This document shows positions 43,412 through 54,566 of a stretch of DNA of 64,000 bases, one piece after another (positions within the stretch are counted from its first letter, which is position 1; the number at the start of each line of letters is the position of its first letter). The notes beneath the pieces were generated by a model. That model did not search any database and was not told the DNA's origin. It saw nothing but the letters and a program-made list of their open reading frames with translations. The stretch is taken from NCBI GenBank assembly GCA_039707655.1, contig CM077665.1, positions 81,097,954 through 81,161,953 on the forward strand. Direction: 5' to 3'. The translations under genes were made by a program, and so were the position numbers. This DNA is from Elymus sibiricus (taxonomy: Eukaryota; Streptophyta; Magnoliopsida; Poales; Poaceae).

Positions 43412-43621
43412 CCTTTAGTCTTGGTTGGTGTCACCAACCGGGACTAAAGGTCCCCAGCCCGCGGCGCGCGCTGCCGGCCACGTGGCCGGGATTTAGACCC
43501 GGGTCGTGGCCAACCGGGACTAAAGGGTGGAGGCCTTTAGTCCCGATGTATTAGTCCCGGTTGGGGAACCGGGACTAAAGGCCCTTCCCAACCGGGACTA
43601 AAGGCCGGTTCTGTACTAGTG
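43412..43621. repeat. CACTA right subterminal repeats and terminal inverted repeat
   Basis: Hairpin-forming TTTAGTCCCGG motifs lie at about 43412-43451, 43512-43528, 43534-43581 and 43588-43606. The last 15 bases, GGTTCTGTACTAGTG, form the terminal inverted repeat. The junction at 43621/43622 is followed by GAA. Confidence 0.9.
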
Positions 43622-45640
43622 GAAGGGGTCTCGCTCAATGCGTAGGTGAACGAGCACTACTGCTCGCAAAGTGCTTGCGATGTTCTACCCACTCGGTGGA
43701 TGAAAGGTGTGATGAGTTCCTAACACCGCATGGACTCATTCCGACCTCAACTGGATCGTGCACAACACGAGCATGGGTGTGTTCAGTCAGTTGTGCACCC
43801 TGACCTACAAGGGGATAGTTCCTCGTCACCTAACGGTATCCCTGCTAAGGGGCCTCTCATCACGTCAACTCCCGGCCTCGTGGGTCGGGATGAGGACCCC
43901 TAGGTCGGTTCCGTCTTGGTCCATTATGAACGGTCCATGGTACATATAAGGAAGATTCCAGAAGACATGACGTATACGACAAGATGCTAGATTCGTGAAG
44001 GAATCTACCTCCTCGTACGTAGCCAACTAGGATCGTATACCCTAGGACCCCTGGTATCCTATATAAATCGAGGGGCTAGGCTCGTAGATAGATGAACATA
44101 AATCTCTTGTAGTTTACATGCACTGTGTGCATACTCCAACGCAATAAAGCATAAGTAGGACGTAGGGTCTTATCTCCTTAGAAAGGCTGAACGTGGATAA
44201 AATCATATGTCCCTGTTACCATCGTTTCAAGACATCTGCCTTAGGATCTCCTACCTGCAAATCCATCGGATTTAGCTCAGATAGTGGTGGCCCATACATG
44301 TCCTGCTAGGTGATCGTTGCGGTTCTATGTGAGTCAAGATCAATGCTTAGATCGGCACCCACACAATCTTTGTGCCAAACCAGATGTTCGTCTTCGGCAA
44401 CGTCACCCTTGGCGCCAACTCAACTGGCCTCCTGTGCCAAATCGAATCCTTCGCTCCATTTCGGATCGTCAGATTTGGCAATATTGAGTATACCATGGAT
44501 GTCCGTGGAGTGATGATATTGTCAGGCTCCTTGGTTTCTCTCCAGTCCGAGGAGAAGCAATAACCGCTCTCTTCAGGACCGATATCATATAAGGCCCAGG
44601 TCGAGCGTGAGAAACCTTTACCAGGATCGGTGTGAGATCGGATCCCGAAGGAAATGCACAAGAAAATCGTCATGGATGTCATGTTAGATCGGATCCAGGA
44701 AATTGTGAAATCAAATTTTCATATCTAGGCGTCAGACCAGATCATGGAACTTACCGTGGTAGTCAATCTTTTCGACCAACCCACCACCCATCTCGTTGGT
44801 AACAACGAAAATCTTACCGACATCCTCAAAGGGACAAGCAACGTGGCTGAAGACAAGGAAGATGAGGCCGCTGAGTCCTCCGAAAGCCAACCACCAGCCA
44901 CAGGCACGTAGAAGGAGACCTTCACCTGCGACATCGATATGGTGGACTTGCCTAACACGAGTAACAATGGCGGTGGCGATGACAATGGTGGCGACGACAA
45001 CAACACTACCAACGGCGCTAATGGCAACAAGCTCGAAGGCCTTCTACATGATGATATGGGGGAAGAACCCCTGTGAGGGGGCGAGTTTGGTCCCCACGAT
45101 TATGACATACTAAATGATTTGTTCTGTAGTCCACACCACGACGAAGCTCACGGGAGGCTGCTTAGGTTAGTCGACAAGATAGCCAGGGAGAAAAACTTCC
45201 CGCTCCGGCGAATTGAAGTCATTCAAGATCGATGGCAGCAGGTCCTCCAGTACAAGGAAGACCTAAAGGACAAGAAGAAGCAGAGTGCATATAAGGCAAC
45301 CACCAAGCACGGCAGAAACCTGCTCAAGGACTTGGACGCTGATGCAAACCATAGTGCGGATTCTGAACACATGTGAGCAAAAGACCTGCGCCGAGGCACA
45401 TAATACCGGCCTCCCCGCCATGCTTACTGGGATCAGCGGTTTCATTCTAAATTACTTAGTCGTGGAAAACTCTTTTCGAGGATGATTTTGATCCTCAGGA
45501 TGGACGTTGGTGCCCGACCTGAGTTTTGAGGGCTACTACACTCTGGGTTTTTTCTCTGCTAAAAAGTAAGTTTTTTCCTGACCCGCAACACAACATCTTC
45601 CCTGCCGAGTCGCACCTCGGTAATGGAGAGCAAAGAAAAT
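43622..45640 (+). mobile_element. Decayed LTR-retrotransposon remnant, probably Gypsy: LTR tail and gag-like region
   Basis: 43622 to about 44289 looks like the 3' part of an LTR: a TATA box CTATATAAATCG near 44058, an AATAAAG polyadenylation signal near 44145, a TAGGACGTAGGGTCTTATCTCC stretch usual in Triticeae Gypsy LTRs, and a possible end at CTCAGATA followed by a primer-site-like TGGTGGCCCA. Downstream, + strand frames with stops read TCDIDMVDLPNTSNN and then HGRLLRLVDKIAREKN, DRWQQVLQYKEDLKDKKKQ, a gag-like helical protein. The CACTA appears to have inserted into this LTR. Family uncertain. Confidence 0.45.
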
Positions 45641-45755
45641 GTAAGTACTTTACCTAGTCTCACGTACATACCATATTTTGAGCCGGTACACATCTTGAGG
45701 GGTAGACTATACTACTATGCTTAAATTAAAAGGCATGATGCTTATTTACCTCATG

Positions 45756-45852
45756 TAGGCTGTAAAGAAGTTGAGCATGTCTTTCACGCTCACGTTCATG
45801 GCACCGGTCTGTTCCTTGATAACGTGAAGGAAGCGCCGCTAGGCCAACGTTA
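45756..45852 (-). pseudogene. Coding-looking exon, 3' part, split by Harbinger element
   Basis: On the - strand the frame reads RFLHVIKEQTGAM, then NVSVKDMLNFFTAYM, and ends at a consensus donor ATGAG|GTAAAT. The 5' part lies across the Harbinger insertion at 48083-48195. The two parts join once one TTA target copy is removed, but a frameshift and a TAG near 45841 interrupt the join. I do not recognise the protein. It may be a cellular exon or a transposon-borne gene. Confidence 0.45.
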
Positions 45853-48082
45853 GGCCAACTCCAACGATCTTAAATTGTCCGGCCGCGTCCAATGATCTTA
45901 AATTTTTCGGCCGCATCCGTTTAGGGGTGAACGGACACAAAACCCGGCATGACGCGCAGGAGCAAACAAACATTTGTCTGTTTTTTGTTCGCGTTCGCTC
46001 CATCCCTGGCTCAAATTTGGGCTGCGTTTGCATCGAAATGGACAACGCGCGGACGGGCGGGACGCGCGCCCTCGTCCTCCCTGGCCCGCACGTCGGGGAC
46101 ACATGATTCCTTTTCTCTTTCACTTCTCCTCCCTCCGCCCATGCTATCGCCGCCGCCATCGCCCCTACGCCTTTTCCCCTTCTGTCTTCCTCGCTAAACT
46201 TGCCAGGACGCCAAAACCACGACCGCCCCATGCCATAGCCGGCCCTCACGCAAGCATTTTAGAGGAGTTTTTGCCGGTGTTCGTGGCTCTTCCGTTGCAA
46301 AGGGAAGCTACGGCCGCCGCCGTCTCCCATCGACCTCAACACCTTCCGACAGGCGTTGCATAGCCGCAAGGCGCCGACCGCCAATGCCAACCTCGCTGGC
46401 TCCTTGTGAGGGAGCTCGAGGTGCTCTTGCTGTTCAAGTCTCCACCAGGACTCCAAGGTGTTCGACACTTTGCTCACAAGGTATTATGGACAGTGGGGAT
46501 GCATATTTTTTCCATAACTTCATTTGTTCATCGGATTATTCGTCCTCAAATAATGAAGACATTGTGGTGGCTGCAGTTGTCAAATGACCACATTTCTAGG
46601 CAACAGACTCGGTTTAGGGTATCAGTCCCGGGTCATGCTCCGACCTTGAACCGCAATAGGGATAGCGGCCACACCTTGCTTTATGCCGATTACTTTGAGA
46701 ATGGCCCGCTCTTCAAACTACATTGAGTCCGCCATCGATTTCGTATGGCGAGGCATGTGTTCAATCATATTAGGGAGGGAGTGGTAGCATATGACCCATA
46801 CTTTGAGTGCAAACGAGATGCCCTTGGCAAGCTTGGGCTCTCCTCTTATCAGAAATACACCGCGGCTATCCACATGCTTGCGTATGGAATTACAGGCGAT
46901 CTTGTGGATGGGTACGTGCGTACGAGTAAGTGCACATCCCTCTTATCAATGTACAATTTCTGCAAGGCTGTAGTGGCAGTGTTTGGCCCCGAGTACTTGA
47001 GACAACCAACTACCGCTGATACAGAGATGTTGGTGATCAATGCCGAGAGGGGCTTTCCGGGCATGCTTGGTAGTATAGATTGTATGCACTGGAAGTGGAA
47101 TAACTGCCCATTTGCTTGGCATGGGCAGTACAAGGGGCATGTGAAAGATGCCACTGTCATACTAGAAGCGGTGGCTTCTCAAGATCTTTGGACCTGACAT
47201 TCTTTCTTCGGCATGGTTGGTTCTAACAATGATTTCATCATCCTTCAGCATTTACCAGTGTTCGCAAGGCTTGCACAAGGCCACTCTCTAGATGTCAGCT
47301 TTGAGATCAATGGCTATCATTACAACAAAGAGTACTACCTAGCTGATGGTATCTACCCTCAGCGGTCAACTCTTGTGAAGACAATACCCAATCCAAAAGG
47401 AGAGAAGAGACAGAGACTTGCCAAAATGTAGGAGAGTGCTAGGAAGGATGTGGAGCGTGCTTTTGGTGTGCTTCAATCACGATGGGGTATCATTTGAAAC
47501 CCTGCACTAACATGGAGCACCGAGAAACTTTGGGAGGAGATGACTGCTTGTGTGATATATGTACAACATGATCGTGAAGGATGAGCATGATTACAACATC
47601 TACCACCAAGGATTTGATTTTCAGGGTGAAAATGTTGAGCCTGAGCAACAAGAACCGGCAACCTTTGAACAGTTTACCCAATTTCATCGTGAAATGCGTG
47701 ACATACTCATATGTAGCTCCAGGATGACTTGGTTGAGCACATGTGGACTCACATTGGCAACCAGTAGATGTATCGGCTCATTTGCTTTTCATATATTCAA
47801 GACAATTTTGATTGGGTTGTAAAACTATTTGATTGTGCTTTTTATTTGAAAATGGAACTAGAGTTATTTCGATTTGGTTGTAAAACTATTTGATTGTGTT
47901 TGTTAAACTATTTGCAATGTTTGTGGCCTTTACCAGTCCGTGGCGGACCAGATGTGTCCATGCGATGGGTGCACGACCAACGCATCCGGGAAAACGATCG
48001 GACGCCACCCCATTGCCATACCCAAACGGACAAAATCCAAACGAAACGGATGTCCGTTTGGGGTCGTGCATTGGAGTTGGCC
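45853..48082 (+). mobile_element. PIF/Harbinger DNA transposon, 2230 bp
   Basis: The terminal inverted repeat is GGCCAACTCCAA at 45853 and its reverse complement TTGGAGTTGGCC ending at 48082. The target duplication is TTA on both sides (45850-45852 and 48083-48085), the Harbinger signature. The interior encodes a broken DDE transposase. The second Harbinger gene, a Myb-like protein, is not recognisable. Confidence 0.92.
46400..47767 (+). pseudogene. Harbinger transposase (DDE_Tnp_4 type), nonsense-disrupted
   Basis: The frame runs from a GSVPGH-like N-terminal region (SVPGHAPTLNRNRDSG, about 46628) through FRMARHVFNHIREGV to the catalytic part. Catalytic motifs remain: first Asp in LGSIDCMHWKW, second Asp in VGSNNDFIIL, Glu in RKDVERAFGVLQSRWG. 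Stops interrupt at TGA near 46725, TGA at 47195-47197 (expected Trp), TAG at 47429-47431 and TGA near 47496; a frameshift follows near 47705 before the end at TAG 47765-47767. The protein would cut and rejoin the element in the nucleus, but this copy cannot be made. Confidence 0.85.
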
Positions 48083-48195
48083 TTAGTGCCTGGTTGTTTC
48101 AGGATGTCTTCTCCTCCCGACATCGTACGTTTGACGTGACTTCGGATTGCCTCACCGCATCTCAGTGAGGCACTCCTTCGTCGTTACCACGACGG
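48083..48195 (-). pseudogene. Coding-looking exon, 5' part, split by Harbinger element
   Basis: On the - strand a frame reads SLRCGEAIRSHVKRTMSG, then GGEDILKQPGT, up to the TTA target site. It pairs with 45756-45852 across the insertion. The protein family is not recognised. Confidence 0.4.
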
Positions 48196-49270
48196 GCGTG
48201 GTGACAGAAGCTACTAGAGGTGGAGGAGCAGCGTGAGTGGCAGTTGTATTCTTCTTGGATAGTCTATATTAAAATTATGATTCCTTCTCTATTAAAAAGT
48301 CAGTGCCTGATGTACTTAATTAACACATATGATTCCTACTGGTGGCAATTGCATTCTTCTCGGATACTCTCTATTAAAACTATGTATGATGATATCACAA
48401 ATATCAGGTATACCTTCCGTAGACAACCCATTTGGAACACTAAGGTCCGCTCAAGATAAAAAAGTTTTTTTGGTTTCTTCATCCGGGGGCATCCTAATGA
48501 AGGATAATCTAGCAAACGTAAGTGTGAAGGGACTAAAAATGGTGTTTCCGTGATGAAGAGGAAATAAATCACCATCGTTTAGTTTCATGCCCGTTTACCG
48601 CCATTCTTTGGTGTATAATCCATGTAGCCTTCAACCTGCCTCGACCTACTAGTATAGCAAAATTGTTCAAAATTGACTAGGTGAGGTCCATCCTAAGTTA
48701 AAGGTTCATATTCAGTTTGGAATTTGTGCTTTTATTATGTGCATTATGGAACTGTGGTTAACTGTGTAATTAGCAAAACAAATATACCAAATTTTCTAGA
48801 GGTAGAATATAGAGATATAGGATGGACCCGTGTACGAGCTACTAACTCCAACATGTGGAATTGCAAAAGCATATTGTATTTGGGTGCAACCAATGAGAGA
48901 CAGTGCATGGACTACATTCAACCAGTTTGGATGACGGTCCAATACTAAGATAGGTGTATAGGCATATATTTCTATTTTACGTCATTTGTGGTTTTTCTCC
49001 ATGTTGTGTTTGAGTTGTACATGTACTAAATGTTGTTACTCGCATTTTCAATAAATATGGTTGTGTGCATAGCAATGGTTCGGAGGCCGGGTGTTTCAAC
49101 CTCCTTTGCTAACAAAAGTAAGCATGGAGGGGATGTCATGCAACCCCTGAGGTGGATCAATAGCTCAATGTACCGATGTAATTTTGAGTACCTACGGTTA
49201 TCAGCAAAATCTAGGAATTTTCTCTTACAACTTAAAATAATTCGTGGATGTTTTTTTGGAACTATAACAG
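48196..49270. other. Unassigned region between Harbinger and element E
   Basis: I see no gene, RNA or named repeat. A 30-bp phrase (TGGCA-TTGTATTCTTCT-GGATA) is repeated at about 48239 and 48345, so a short duplication is present. Open frames such as 48724-48948 have no recognisable content. Confidence 0.5.
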
Positions 49271-50663
49271 TGATACGTCTCCAACGTACCTACTTTTCCT
49301 CACCCTTTTGCCCTTGTTTTGCACTATAATTTGCATGATTTGAATGGAACTAACACGGACTGACGCTGTTTTCCGCAGAACTACCATGGTGTTGTTTTTG
49401 TGCAGAAATAAAAGTTCTCGGAATGGAACGAAACTTGTTGGAGATTTATTTCAGAATAAATAAGAATTATTGGAGCCAAAATCCACCGCAGAGGGGGGCC
49501 AGGGTGAGCATCACCCACCAGGGCGCGCCCTGGTGGGTTGTGCCCACCTCGTGGCCCCACTTGCCCTATCTCCGCCACTATAAATTCCTATTTTTGGAGA
49601 AAAATCAGGGAGAAAGAATTATCACGTTTTACGATACGGAGCCACCGCCACCTCCTGTTCTTCATCGGGAGGCCAGATCTGGAGCCCGTTTGGGGCTCCG
49701 GAGAGGGGAATCTTCGGTCTTCGTCATCACCAACCTTTCTCCATCGCCAATTCCATGATGCTCCCCACCGGGAGTGAGTAATTCCTTCGTAGGCTTGCTG
49801 GTCGGTGAGGAGTTGGATGAGATTCATCATGTAATCGAGTTAGTTTTGTTAGGGCTTGATCACTAGTATCCATTATGTTCTAAGATTGATGTTGCTATGA
49901 CTTTGCTATGCCTAATGCTTGTCACTAGGGCCCGAGTGCCATGATTTCAGATCTTAACCGTTTATGTTATCACCTCTATATCTATGTTCTTGATCCGATC
50001 TTTCCTAGTCATATGCACCTATTACGTGTTATGATCCGTCAACCCCATAGTGACAATATTTGGGATACTTCGCGGTGATGGCCGTAGTTTGAGGAGTTCA
50101 TGTATTCACCATGTGTTAATGCTTTGCTCCGGTTCTCTATTAAAAGGAGGCCTTAATATCCCTTAGTTTCCTTATGGACCCCGCTGCCACGGGAGGGTAG
50201 GACAAAAGATGTCATGCAAGTTCTTTTCCATAAGCATGTATGACTATTTACGGAATACATGCCTACATTACATTGATGAACTGAGCTAGTTCTGTATCGC
50301 CCTAGTTTATGACTGTTACATGACGAATATTATCCAACGAGTTACCGATCCAGTGCCTACGATCTTTCCACTTATTGTTCTTGCTAAGTTACTATTATTG
50401 CTGCTGCTATTCCAACTGCTACAAAACTATTGCTACTACTGTTACCGCTACTGTTACTATTGCTACTGCTCTCAAAACTACCATATTACTGTGCTACTGA
50501 TCACTCTGCTGCAGATATTTAATCTCCAGGTGTGGTTAAATTGACAACTCAACTGCTAATACTCTCATGTATTCTTTGGCTCCCCTTGTGTCGAATCTAT
50601 AAATTTGGGTTGAATACTCTACCCTCGAAAACTGTTGTGATCCCCTATTCTTGTGGGTTATCA
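49271..50663 (+). repeat. Element E left LTR
   Basis: 1393 bp with TATA box CACTATAAATTCC near 49576. It lacks 18 bp of a CAGGGCGCGCC-rich palindrome that the right LTR keeps near 56933-56962. Confidence 0.93.
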
Positions 50664-50674
50664 AGACCTTTTTC

Positions 50675-50692
50675 CGGCGCCGTTGCCGGGGA
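50675..50692 (+). other. Primer binding site of element E (tRNA-Asp type)
   Basis: CCGGCGCCGTTGCCGGGGA, twelve bases after the LTR, matches the tRNA-Asp complement over 17 bases. Confidence 0.85.
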
Positions 50693-50741
50693 GCATAGCA
50701 ATATTTGTTGAGTCACTTGGGATTTATATCAATTTATCACT

Positions 50742-53123
50742 ATGAAGAATCTGAAGGATCAAAAGACCAAGATTTTTCCCTCTACTACGAGGGGAGGTAA
50801 GGAATTGCCATCACACTCTGCACTTGATTCACCTTCTGTTATGAGTAAGCTTGCAACACCACCACATGCTAGTAATCCTGCTATGTCGCAAGTTATTGAT
50901 GATGCTACCTCTGCTATGAATGATGCTTATGATGATGCTAGTACCATGCTTGATGATAATGGGCCACCAGGAGAATTTCTTGATGAACAAATTGCTAGAG
51001 CTAAAGAAAATGAAACTACTGAAACTGATGAGATTGCTGAAACTGATGAAGCTTATGAAACTGATTATGATTATGAAACACCTATTAGTCCTAGCTCTCC
51101 TAAGTTTGAAATGCCTAAGATACCTGAAGGTTATGTTATGGACGAGGAGATAACTAGAGAAATTCTTTCTTGCAAGGATAGAGACGATCTTAAGAAATTG
51201 CTATGCAAGTATAAGGAAAAGACTTTGAATGCTAGAATGAAATGTGATCCTAAATTTGCTACTTCACCTATCTTTGTTACCGATAAGGATTATGAGTTCT
51301 CTGTCGACCCAGAGTTAATTACTTTGGTTGAATCTGATCCTTTCCATGGCTATGAAACTGAAACTGTAGTGGCACACCTTACTAAGCTGAATGATATAGC
51401 CACCCTCTTTGCTCATGATGAGAAGAGTCGTTACTATTACATCCTTAAGTTGTTTACGTTCTCATTAAAGGGTGATGCTAAGACATGGTACAATACTCTT
51501 GCTCCTGGTTGTGTGCGTAGTCCCCAGGATATGATTTACTACTTCTCTGAAAAATATTTTCCTGCTCATAAGAAACAAGCCGCCTTACAGGAAATGTTTA
51601 ACTTTGTGCAAATTGAAGAAGAGAGTCTCCCACAAGCTTGGGGGAGGCTTCTCCAATTGCTTAATGCTTTGCCTGATCACCCTCTCAAGAAAAATGAAAT
51701 ACTTGGTATCTTTTATAATGGACTAACTGATACTTCTAGGGATTTCCTAAATAGTTGTGCTGGTTGTGTTTTCAGGGAATGAACTGTTGAACAAGCTGAG
51801 GAATTATTGAATAACATATTGAAGAACTATGATGATTGGACTCGTCCTGAACCACCGCCTAAACCCACTCCGAAGAAGAGGGGTATCTTATTTCTCAGTC
51901 CTGAAGATATGCAAGAGGCAAAGAAATCTATGAAGGAAAAAGGTATTAAAGCTGAGGATGTTAAGAATTTGCCACCTATTGAAGAAATACATGGCCTTGA
52001 CACACCACCACCTCCATAGGTGGTAGAGGTAAATTCTTTATTAAAGTTTAATGAAAGTGACATCCCTCACAATAAACCTCCTAGTCAATGCTTATATGTG
52101 TTTGATAACTATATTATGAAGCAAGATCATTTCAATGCTCATGTTCTGAAACAATTGAAATACAATTGTGATATGATTGCTCGCTTGAGTGACTTGCTAT
52201 TTAGAATCAGTAATGATGTTAGAGGTATAGGAAAACATGCCTCTATGGTTCAAACTCAGTTAGAACAAGTAGCTAAGTCTCAAAAAGAATTGCTTGATGA
52301 AATGAATAATAATATGCATGACTTTGCTGCTAGAATAGTAACTAGAGGAGGTAGAATGACCCAAGAACCACTTTATCCTGAGGGTCATCCCAAAAGAATT
52401 GAACAAGACTCTCAGAGAATTAATACTGATGCACCTAGTCCTTCTAAGAAGAAAAAGAAAAAGAAAAATGATAGGACTTTGCATACCTCTAGTGAACCTG
52501 AGACACAAAAACCTCCTGATAACAATGATGTCTCTATTTCCGATGTTGAAACTCGATCTGGTAGTGAACATCAACCTAGTGATAATGAAAATGATAATGA
52601 TGATGTTCACGATGATGCTCAACCTAGTAATAGAGAACCAGATAATGATGTTGAAATAGAGCCTGCTCCTGATCTTGATAACCCACAACCTAAAAATAAA
52701 CGGTATGATAAGAGAGATTTTGTGGCTAGGAAACATGGTAAAGAAAGAGAGCCATGGGTTCAGAAACCCATGCCATTTCCACCTAAGCCATCAAAGAAAA
52801 AGGATGATGAAGAATTTGAGCGCTTTGCTGAAATGATTAGGCCAGTCTTTTTGCGTACCCGTTTAACTGATATTTTGAAGATGGCCCCTTATGCAAAGTA
52901 TATGAAAGACATCATCACAAATAAAAGAAAAATACCCGAAGTTGAAATCTCCACCATGCTTGCTAATTATTCTTTTAAGGATGGAGTACCTAAAAACTTG
53001 GAGATCCTGGAATACCAACTATACCTTGCTCCATCAAAAGAAACTATGTCAAAACTGCTTTGTGTGATTTGGGAGCCGGTGTTAGTGTTATGCCTTTCTC
53101 CTTATATAAAAGACTTGATTTGA
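50742..53123 (+). pseudogene. gag: Gag of element E, two in-frame stops
   Basis: One reading frame of about 790 codons starts MKNLKDQKTKIFPSTTRGG and is interrupted by TGA at 51780-51782 and TAG at 52017-52019. The retrotransposon gag core is clear: EKSRYYYILKLFTFSLKGDA, then KTWYNTLAPGCV, then FSEKYFPAHKKQAAL. A second half has a coiled-coil region (LEQVAKSQKELLDEMNN), an acidic stretch and basic linkers before the protease. It would form particles in the cytoplasm. The stop context at 51780 fits an Arg codon CGA changed to TGA. Confidence 0.85.
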
Positions 53124-54566
53124 ATAAACTCACACCTACTGAGATATCATTGCAAATGGCTGACAAATCAACAGCCATACCTATTGGTATCTGTGAGGAT
53201 GTGCCCGTTGTTGTTGCAAATGTTACTATCTTAACGGACTTTGTTATTCTTGAGATGCCCGAGGACGACAACATGTCGATTATCCTTGGTAGACCCTTTT
53301 TGAATACTGCAAGAGCTGTTATTGATTGCAATAAAAGCAAAGTCACTTTTCATATCAATGGTAATGAGCACACGGTGCACTTTCCGAAGAAACAATTCCA
53401 AGTGAATGGTATAAATGTTATTGAAGAATCTCCGACCATCACTATTGGAAGTTTTCAATTACTTCTACCTACTGCCAAAAAGAAATATGATATACTTATT
53501 ATTGGGGATATGCACATCCCCATTGAGAATTTTTATAGGAATAAAATGCAAATCTTTAGGAAGTTCTCCTCCAAGAAAAATGCTAAGGGAGTCATTGGGG
53601 AATCATCGGACAATGACCTTCGCACTCCAAGAAAGGTGGAGGTGCGGCCGTGTGAATGGCCGCATGATGCCTTCATGGAGGAGGCTGGGATCCGTCAAGA
53701 GTTCGCTCAGTTTGTTGCAAACGTTGGGTTAACTGAGTTCCTCGCAGATAAGTGTGACCAATATCACATCCTTACAAATTCCTTCATGCAAAGTTTTACT
53801 TATCTAGAGAGAAACAACCCTCCTGAAGTGCAGTTCAATCTTGATGCTGAACCTTCACGTTGTCGCTAACTGACTTCTGTAACATATGCTTGATCCCTTC
53901 TGACGGGGACCTGAGAGAACCTAGGCCATCTGAGTTTGAGGATTTTCTCCTCGCGTTAACCGTGGGTGAGGATAGAGGCGTGTCGAGCGCCACTGCTACT
54001 AGCTTGCAGTTTCCCTCAGTACATTATTTCGCTTTAGTCATCACTAAGTGTTTAACCGCTAGGGAGAAGGTCGGCGCACTCAATGCTCCTAACCTTGCTA
54101 TTTTACGTCGTGCACTTTATGATGATCACACCTTTAGTATGGGGGCTATTATTGCTTGACGCTTACATCTTAACAAAACTAAGGGAAGGATACACATGGT
54201 GGTATTTATGCTACTCGTTTAGCGAACTACTTTAGAATCCCATTTCGCCCACATGATTATCTCTTATCCAGAGTTTACCTTGATCATAAGTCACTGCAGA
54301 CTCACCAATTCCTTGATGTAACTGACTCTCCACGTGATATTCATTATAACCTAGTATTTAGCAAGGAAACACGTGATATTATTCCGTTGCCTGCACCTGC
54401 TTTGTTTGATCCTATTGCCAGGAACGGATACAGGATTATGCCAGATGACATTATAGCTTACCGGAACAACCTAGCAACTGTTGAGGAGGAGCCCCAGGGG
54501 TGGGATGCTCAGGTGCCGCCTCCGCCTCACTACAACTTGGGACCGGACGGCTTCTACGGATGGTGA
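53060..54566 (+). pseudogene. Protease and C-terminal extension of element E, frameshifted
   Basis: The first frame (53060-53869) opens with the aspartic protease motif CDLGAGVSVMP and IILGRPFL, the Athila-type form, and continues MEEAGIRQEFAQFVANVG. After a frameshift near 53860 the second frame reads LREPRPSEFEDFLLALTVGE, SVHYFALVITKCLTAREKVG and NAPNLAILRRALYDDHTFSM, with a TGA at 54157-54159 and another frameshift near 54205. It then gives RIPFRPHDYLLSRVYLDH and YRIMPDDIIAYRNNL to the TGA at 54564-54566. The extension corresponds to what wheat Athila-type elements carry outside pol; its function is unknown. No YxDD, RNase H or integrase motif follows. Confidence 0.75.

Larger units (their letters stand above)
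1..43621 (+). mobile_element. CACTA (En/Spm) DNA transposon, 5' end outside the window
   Basis: The right terminus is seen directly: the sequence ends GGTTCTGTACTAGTG at 43621, whose reverse complement starts CACTAGTACAGAACC, a CACTA-type terminal inverted repeat. It is preceded by subterminal TTTAGTCCCGG repeats. Within it lie a transposase tail of the TNP2/DUF4216 type, a 337-bp tandem array, and a second gene ending in a Ulp1-like cysteine protease module. Reading across three nested LTR insertions (6169-22473, 23428-32144, 32563-41672) restores a continuous order of second-gene segments, which is the main argument that this is one element. About 9.5 kb of it is its own sequence. The left terminus and left target duplication are not in the window; the candidate 3-bp duplication on the right is GAA. 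An alternative is two CACTA elements side by side, joined near 3260-3640. Confidence 0.85.

Noticed and set aside
50320..50544. Open frame with LLLLLFQLLQNYCYYCYRYC
   Set aside because: Low-complexity CTACTGTTACTATTGC repeats within the element E LTR, duplicated at 57749-57973.
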